Origin: Chryseobacterium sp. MA9
Lineage (GTDB): Bacteria; Bacteroidota; Bacteroidia; Flavobacteriales; Weeksellaceae
Direction: 5' to 3'
Assembly (NCBI RefSeq): GCF_024399315.1
Contig: NZ_CP075170.1
Location: forward strand, 372,001-436,000
Length of the DNA stretch: 64,000 nucleotides
Shown here: positions 61,494 through 64,000 of the stretch, piece after piece
How the letters are laid out: each line of letters begins with the position of its first letter
How positions within the stretch are numbered: the stretch's first letter is position 1
Notes under the pieces: model-generated
The model's input: only the letters and a program-made list of their open reading frames with translations
What the model was told of the DNA's origin: nothing
Database searches by the model: none
Position numbers and translations under genes: made by a program

Positions 61494-61748
61494 CCATGTC
61501 AATTAAGGATCAATTGATAAGAATTGGAGAATCTACTAAAGTTTTTCCAATACATATTAATACACAGTTTCATATGTCTGCTGCAAGGATTGCTTATTTA
61601 GAGAAATCTTCTTTTCCTTTTTCTTGTTTAAATAAGTTTAAATCTTAGAACAGCATTTATAAAAATAGGTGCAACATAAAATAATTGGTAGAATGATATA
61701 AGGTTTTTCCGGTAGCGAAAAATAGTAAATAATTAAAACAAAAATGTA

Positions 61749-63194
61749 ATGAAAAAAATAATGATTACAGTAATACTTTCTGTATTTACTTCAATAAATA
61801 TTTTTGGTCAGGTAGGAATCAATACCACCCAGCCTCATTCATCAGCGGCTTTAGAGGTTGCGGGAGACAATAAAGGATTTCTGCCTCCAAGAATTGCTCT
61901 GAAAGAGGTCAGGGACAGTATAACGATTAAAGATCCGGCAGCCGGACTTTTAATATATAATACAGCGGTAGCAGGTAACAGTACAAATGCTGTTGTACCC
62001 GGGTATTATTATTGGAGCGGAAATAACTGGACCTTGTTGTCAGATACCCAAAATACATGGGGAACTTATGGGAACAGTGCGACCAATCCTGGTACCAACT
62101 TTATAGGGACTACAGATAATCAGGATCTGATATTCAAAAGAGGAGGTGTTATCGCAGGAAAATTAAGTGGGGTAGGAATTTATAATACCTCTTTTGGAGT
62201 AGGATCTTACAAAGGAAATCCAGGATTTGTAGGACGATGGAATACAGCAATAGGATTCGAAAGTCTTAAAGGAGAAAATGAAAATATGGTTGCCCATGAC
62301 AATACCGCAGTTGGTAGCCATAGTTTGACATCAAATTATGATGGTGAAGGAAATACAGGGATAGGTTATCAGGCATTAATGTTGAATAGAACCGGGAAGT
62401 GGAACGTAGGAGTAGGACATCAAAGTTTAGGCAGCAACAGGACAGGTAATTACAATACGGCCCTTGGCAAAGGTGCCTCAGGACATTTAAATGACGGATT
62501 TGAAAATACAGCAGTTGGTTTTCTTTCCCTTGGAAACATGTCATCGGGAAGACAGAATGTAACATTGGGTGCTTATTCAGGTCAAGGACTAATGATGGGT
62601 GACAACAATATTATGATAGGAAAAAGTGCTGCAAGGAACCAATCCTCCGGATCAAACAATATTGTCATTGGCTCCGATATCGACTTAAAAAATACCTCGG
62701 GAAGTAATCAGCTTAATATAGGAAACAGTATTTATGGTAGCAATGTGAATGCAGGTGGGAATAGCTATGCCAGTATAGGAATTAATACAGCTTCGCCGGG
62801 TAACAATCTGGAAGTGAAAAGTGAACAGCCTGGCACTTCCGGATTGAGACTTACGAATTTGGTTAATACATTTAGACTTGGAACCAACAGTGAGGGTGAT
62901 ATTATTGAAATACAGTCTTCTGTAAAAAAGATCACAGCAAATTATACGATTAACGGAACAGATGAAATTATTTTAGCTGATGCTTCCTTTGCAGACCTTA
63001 GTCTTACTTTACCTGCTCCATCCCAAAAAGGGAAAAAAATTATTATTAAGAAAACAGATGGTTCCAGTAATAATATTGTAGTTCAGTCACCGAACCAGAT
63101 TGATGCACAGTCTGATCTTTCAATCAGCCAGCCGTATTCAGGGGTGATCGTTTTGGACGATGGAACAACTTATTGGGTTATTGGAAGAATTTAG
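61749..63194 (+). CDS. Large secreted VGINT-family protein with YadA-head-like repeats
   Basis: 481 residues. Signal peptide to NIFGQ, then VGINTTQPHSSAALEV, the module KGFLPPRIALKEV to VPGYYYWSGNNWTLL, and NPGTNFIGTTDNQDLIFKRGG, a tail-fibre-type segment. About residues 150-310 have 8-9 repeats of the kind NTAIGFESL, NTAVGSHSL, NTGIGYQAL, NTALGKGAS, NIMIGKSAA, NIVIGSD. A second family motif, IGINTASPGNNLEV, and a final beta domain follow. The repeats predict a trimeric left-handed helix. Probably a surface fibre. Confidence 0.86.
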   Translation: MKKIMITVILSVFTSINIFGQVGINTTQPHSSAALEVAGDNKGFLPPRIALKEVRDSITIKDPAAGLLIYNTAVAGNSTNAVVPGYYYWSGNNWTLLSDTQNTWGTYGNSATNPGTNFIGTTDNQDLIFKRGGVIAGKLSGVGIYNTSFGVGSYKGNPGFVGRWNTAIGFESLKGENENMVAHDNTAVGSHSLTSNYDGEGNTGIGYQALMLNRTGKWNVGVGHQSLGSNRTGNYNTALGKGASGHLNDGFENTAVGFLSLGNMSSGRQNVTLGAYSGQGLMMGDNNIMIGKSAARNQSSGSNNIVIGSDIDLKNTSGSNQLNIGNSIYGSNVNAGGNSYASIGINTASPGNNLEVKSEQPGTSGLRLTNLVNTFRLGTNSEGDIIEIQSSVKKITANYTINGTDEIILADASFADLSLTLPAPSQKGKKIIIKKTDGSSNNIVVQSPNQIDAQSDLSISQPYSGVIVLDDGTTYWVIGRI

Positions 63195-63762
63195 ATAAAA
63201 GAATAATTATATCTGTGAAAAGGTTTATTTGTAAGTAGTATATTTCAGTGATTTAATCTCATTAAACAGTTCGAAATTGAATTAAGAATTCTTCATACAC
63301 TCTTTTGGTCGCTAAAGAATAGTACTTGTATTTGCTTGGATTTTATATGTAATTATCTAATTATTATAAGATTTACCACCTGTTAAGGTAAAAATGCATG
63401 ATCAAGAGTATTTAGTTTTCTTAAATCCTCCAACAAAAAGTTCGAGTTTTGTACCAATGGGGTCACCAAAACCTGTTCAGGTTTTAAACAGTTAAAAAGG
63501 CGCATAAAAAGGCGCCTTTTTCTATTTAATATCAGTTTTTTCTGGCAGCTCAAAAATATCAAACCAAATCGCTTTTTAGTTAACGGTCTGTTATAATCCC
63601 ATGTCATTTTTACAGATAAGCATTGACAAGTTCATGGATCATGAGCAATGCATGAACGTAGCCGTATTTTACTTATTGGTTAATGGTTTTGAAGTTGTAA
63701 GTAGAGGAGACAGGAATGATAAGTTTTTCATTATTAAGATTTAATATTAAAAAATAATATTC
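63195..63762. other. Gene-free end region
   Basis: No gene recognised. A terminator lies at 63494-63521; the frame at 63383-63607 on the minus strand shows no protein-like features. Confidence 0.55.
63494..63521 (+). terminator. Rho-independent terminator
   Basis: AAAAAGGCGC pairs with GCGCCTTTTT (10-bp stem, 8-nt loop), ending in T. It may serve the VGINT gene at 61749 or the GNAT gene from the other side. Confidence 0.85.
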
Positions 63763-64000
63763 TTACTTAGGAACATATCTCATACTGATTTCTTCAGGAG
63801 AAGTATGGGGCATTTCCTGAAACCCTATTTTCCGGTACAGATTGTAAGCCTTATCATTTCCGGGAATAACCTCTAGAATGATTTCAATACCGTTAAATTT
63901 TTGACACGCTTCGGAAATAACAGCCTCAATCAATCCCTGGCCGATATTTTTTCCCTGAAATTCTCTTTTTACATACATCTGGTAAATACTTCCGGTATTG
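63763..64000 (-). CDS. GNAT-family N-acetyltransferase, C-terminal part
   Basis: The frame is open to the window edge, so the N-terminus lies outside. Visible: MYVKREFQGKNIGQGLIEAVISEA, the acetyl-CoA pyrophosphate loop with Q/R-x-x-G-x-G/A, then EIILEVIPGNDKAYNLYRKIGFQE, the typical C-terminal GNAT motif. The substrate is unknown. Confidence 0.9.
   Translation of the reverse strand, partial: NTGSIYQMYVKREFQGKNIGQGLIEAVISEACQKFNGIEIILEVIPGNDKAYNLYRKIGFQEMPHTSPEEISMRYVPK

Larger units (their letters stand above)
61041..61748. other. Promoter and leader region of the 61749 gene
   Basis: It contains the terminator of the YbhB gene, promoter copy D (61400-61493) and a 255-nt leader. A 50-codon frame (61496-61648) begins 3 bp after the -7 box but has no supporting feature. 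Confidence 0.55.

Noticed and set aside
63383..63607. 74-codon minus-strand frame
   Set aside because: It spans the terminator hairpin and has no recognisable domain.

Overview
The window looks like a chromosomal segment of a Chryseobacterium-type flavobacterium (Bacteroidota, Weeksellaceae-like). The evidence is low GC with AT-rich spacers, start codons without clear Shine-Dalgarno sequences, TAnnTTTG-type -7 promoter boxes, and typical families: RteC, TPR-LuxR and TPR-AraC sensors, DUF4249/TonB debris, C39 exporters and many secreted 'VGINTxxPxxxLDVNG' surface proteins. I name no species.

Layout. (1) 1-2.3 kb: end of an HxlR regulator, then a TetR regulator and a VOC protein preceded by matching ATCGAA-N6-TTCGAT operators. 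(2) 2.7-9.4 kb: a divergent locus that reads as a secretion system for a putative effector. On the minus strand lie an IspD/TarI-like cytidylyltransferase, a GT25-like/LicD fusion, a double-glycine-leader protein with a DUF6973-like domain, and a lipoprotein. On the plus strand lie a C39-peptidase ABC exporter and its HlyD partner. A chimeric TonB-receptor/DUF4249 remnant follows. (3) 10.1-22.5 kb: a long co-directional run (two alpha/beta hydrolases, MaoC, isochorismatase-like hydrolase, alginate-export-type porin, secreted M17 N-domain protein, amidohydrolase, DoxX, Dps, DUF1275) ending in a TPR histidine kinase and an NtrC-type regulator. A sigma54-like -24/-12 element precedes it, and a second sigma54 activator (GAF type) lies just after. 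(4) 25.4-26.9 kb: tRNA-Lys(TTT) followed by a truncated, frameshifted serine recombinase.

(5) 27-46.5 kb: a region of repeated surface-protein cassettes. Secreted VGINT proteins (one pair a fresh 1-kb tandem duplication) are interleaved with membrane TPR-LuxR or TPR-AraC sensors and with a recurring pair of small, translationally coupled HTH proteins. One TPR-AraC gene is split by an in-frame TAA. (6) 47.5-50.3 kb: two tandem class I terpene synthases and a TMEM175-like channel. (7) 50.5-54.4 kb: RteC and excisionase-type leftovers, a P-loop ATPase, and another HTH pair split by two small duplicated genes. (8) 54.5-63.2 kb: two tandem membrane AraC regulators, secreted VGINT-type and Ig-like proteins, an AraC/YbhB pair and a large YadA-head-like VGINT protein. 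The window ends inside a GNAT acetyltransferase.

Two regulatory signals tie the surface-protein region together. Four sites (25.1, 52.2, 56.9 and 61.4 kb) share one architecture: a TTTGTAA/TTACAAA dyad or part of it, TGTCAG, TTTTTAC plus a T-tract, then a TAnnTTTG box 43-45 bp after GTCAG. Three other sites upstream of large VGINT genes carry GCAGTA direct repeats 11 bp apart, 23-25 bp from a -7-like box. The most promising undescribed systems are the GG-leader effector/lipoprotein/LicD secretion locus and the VGINT surface-protein cassettes with their coupled HTH pairs and shared promoters.
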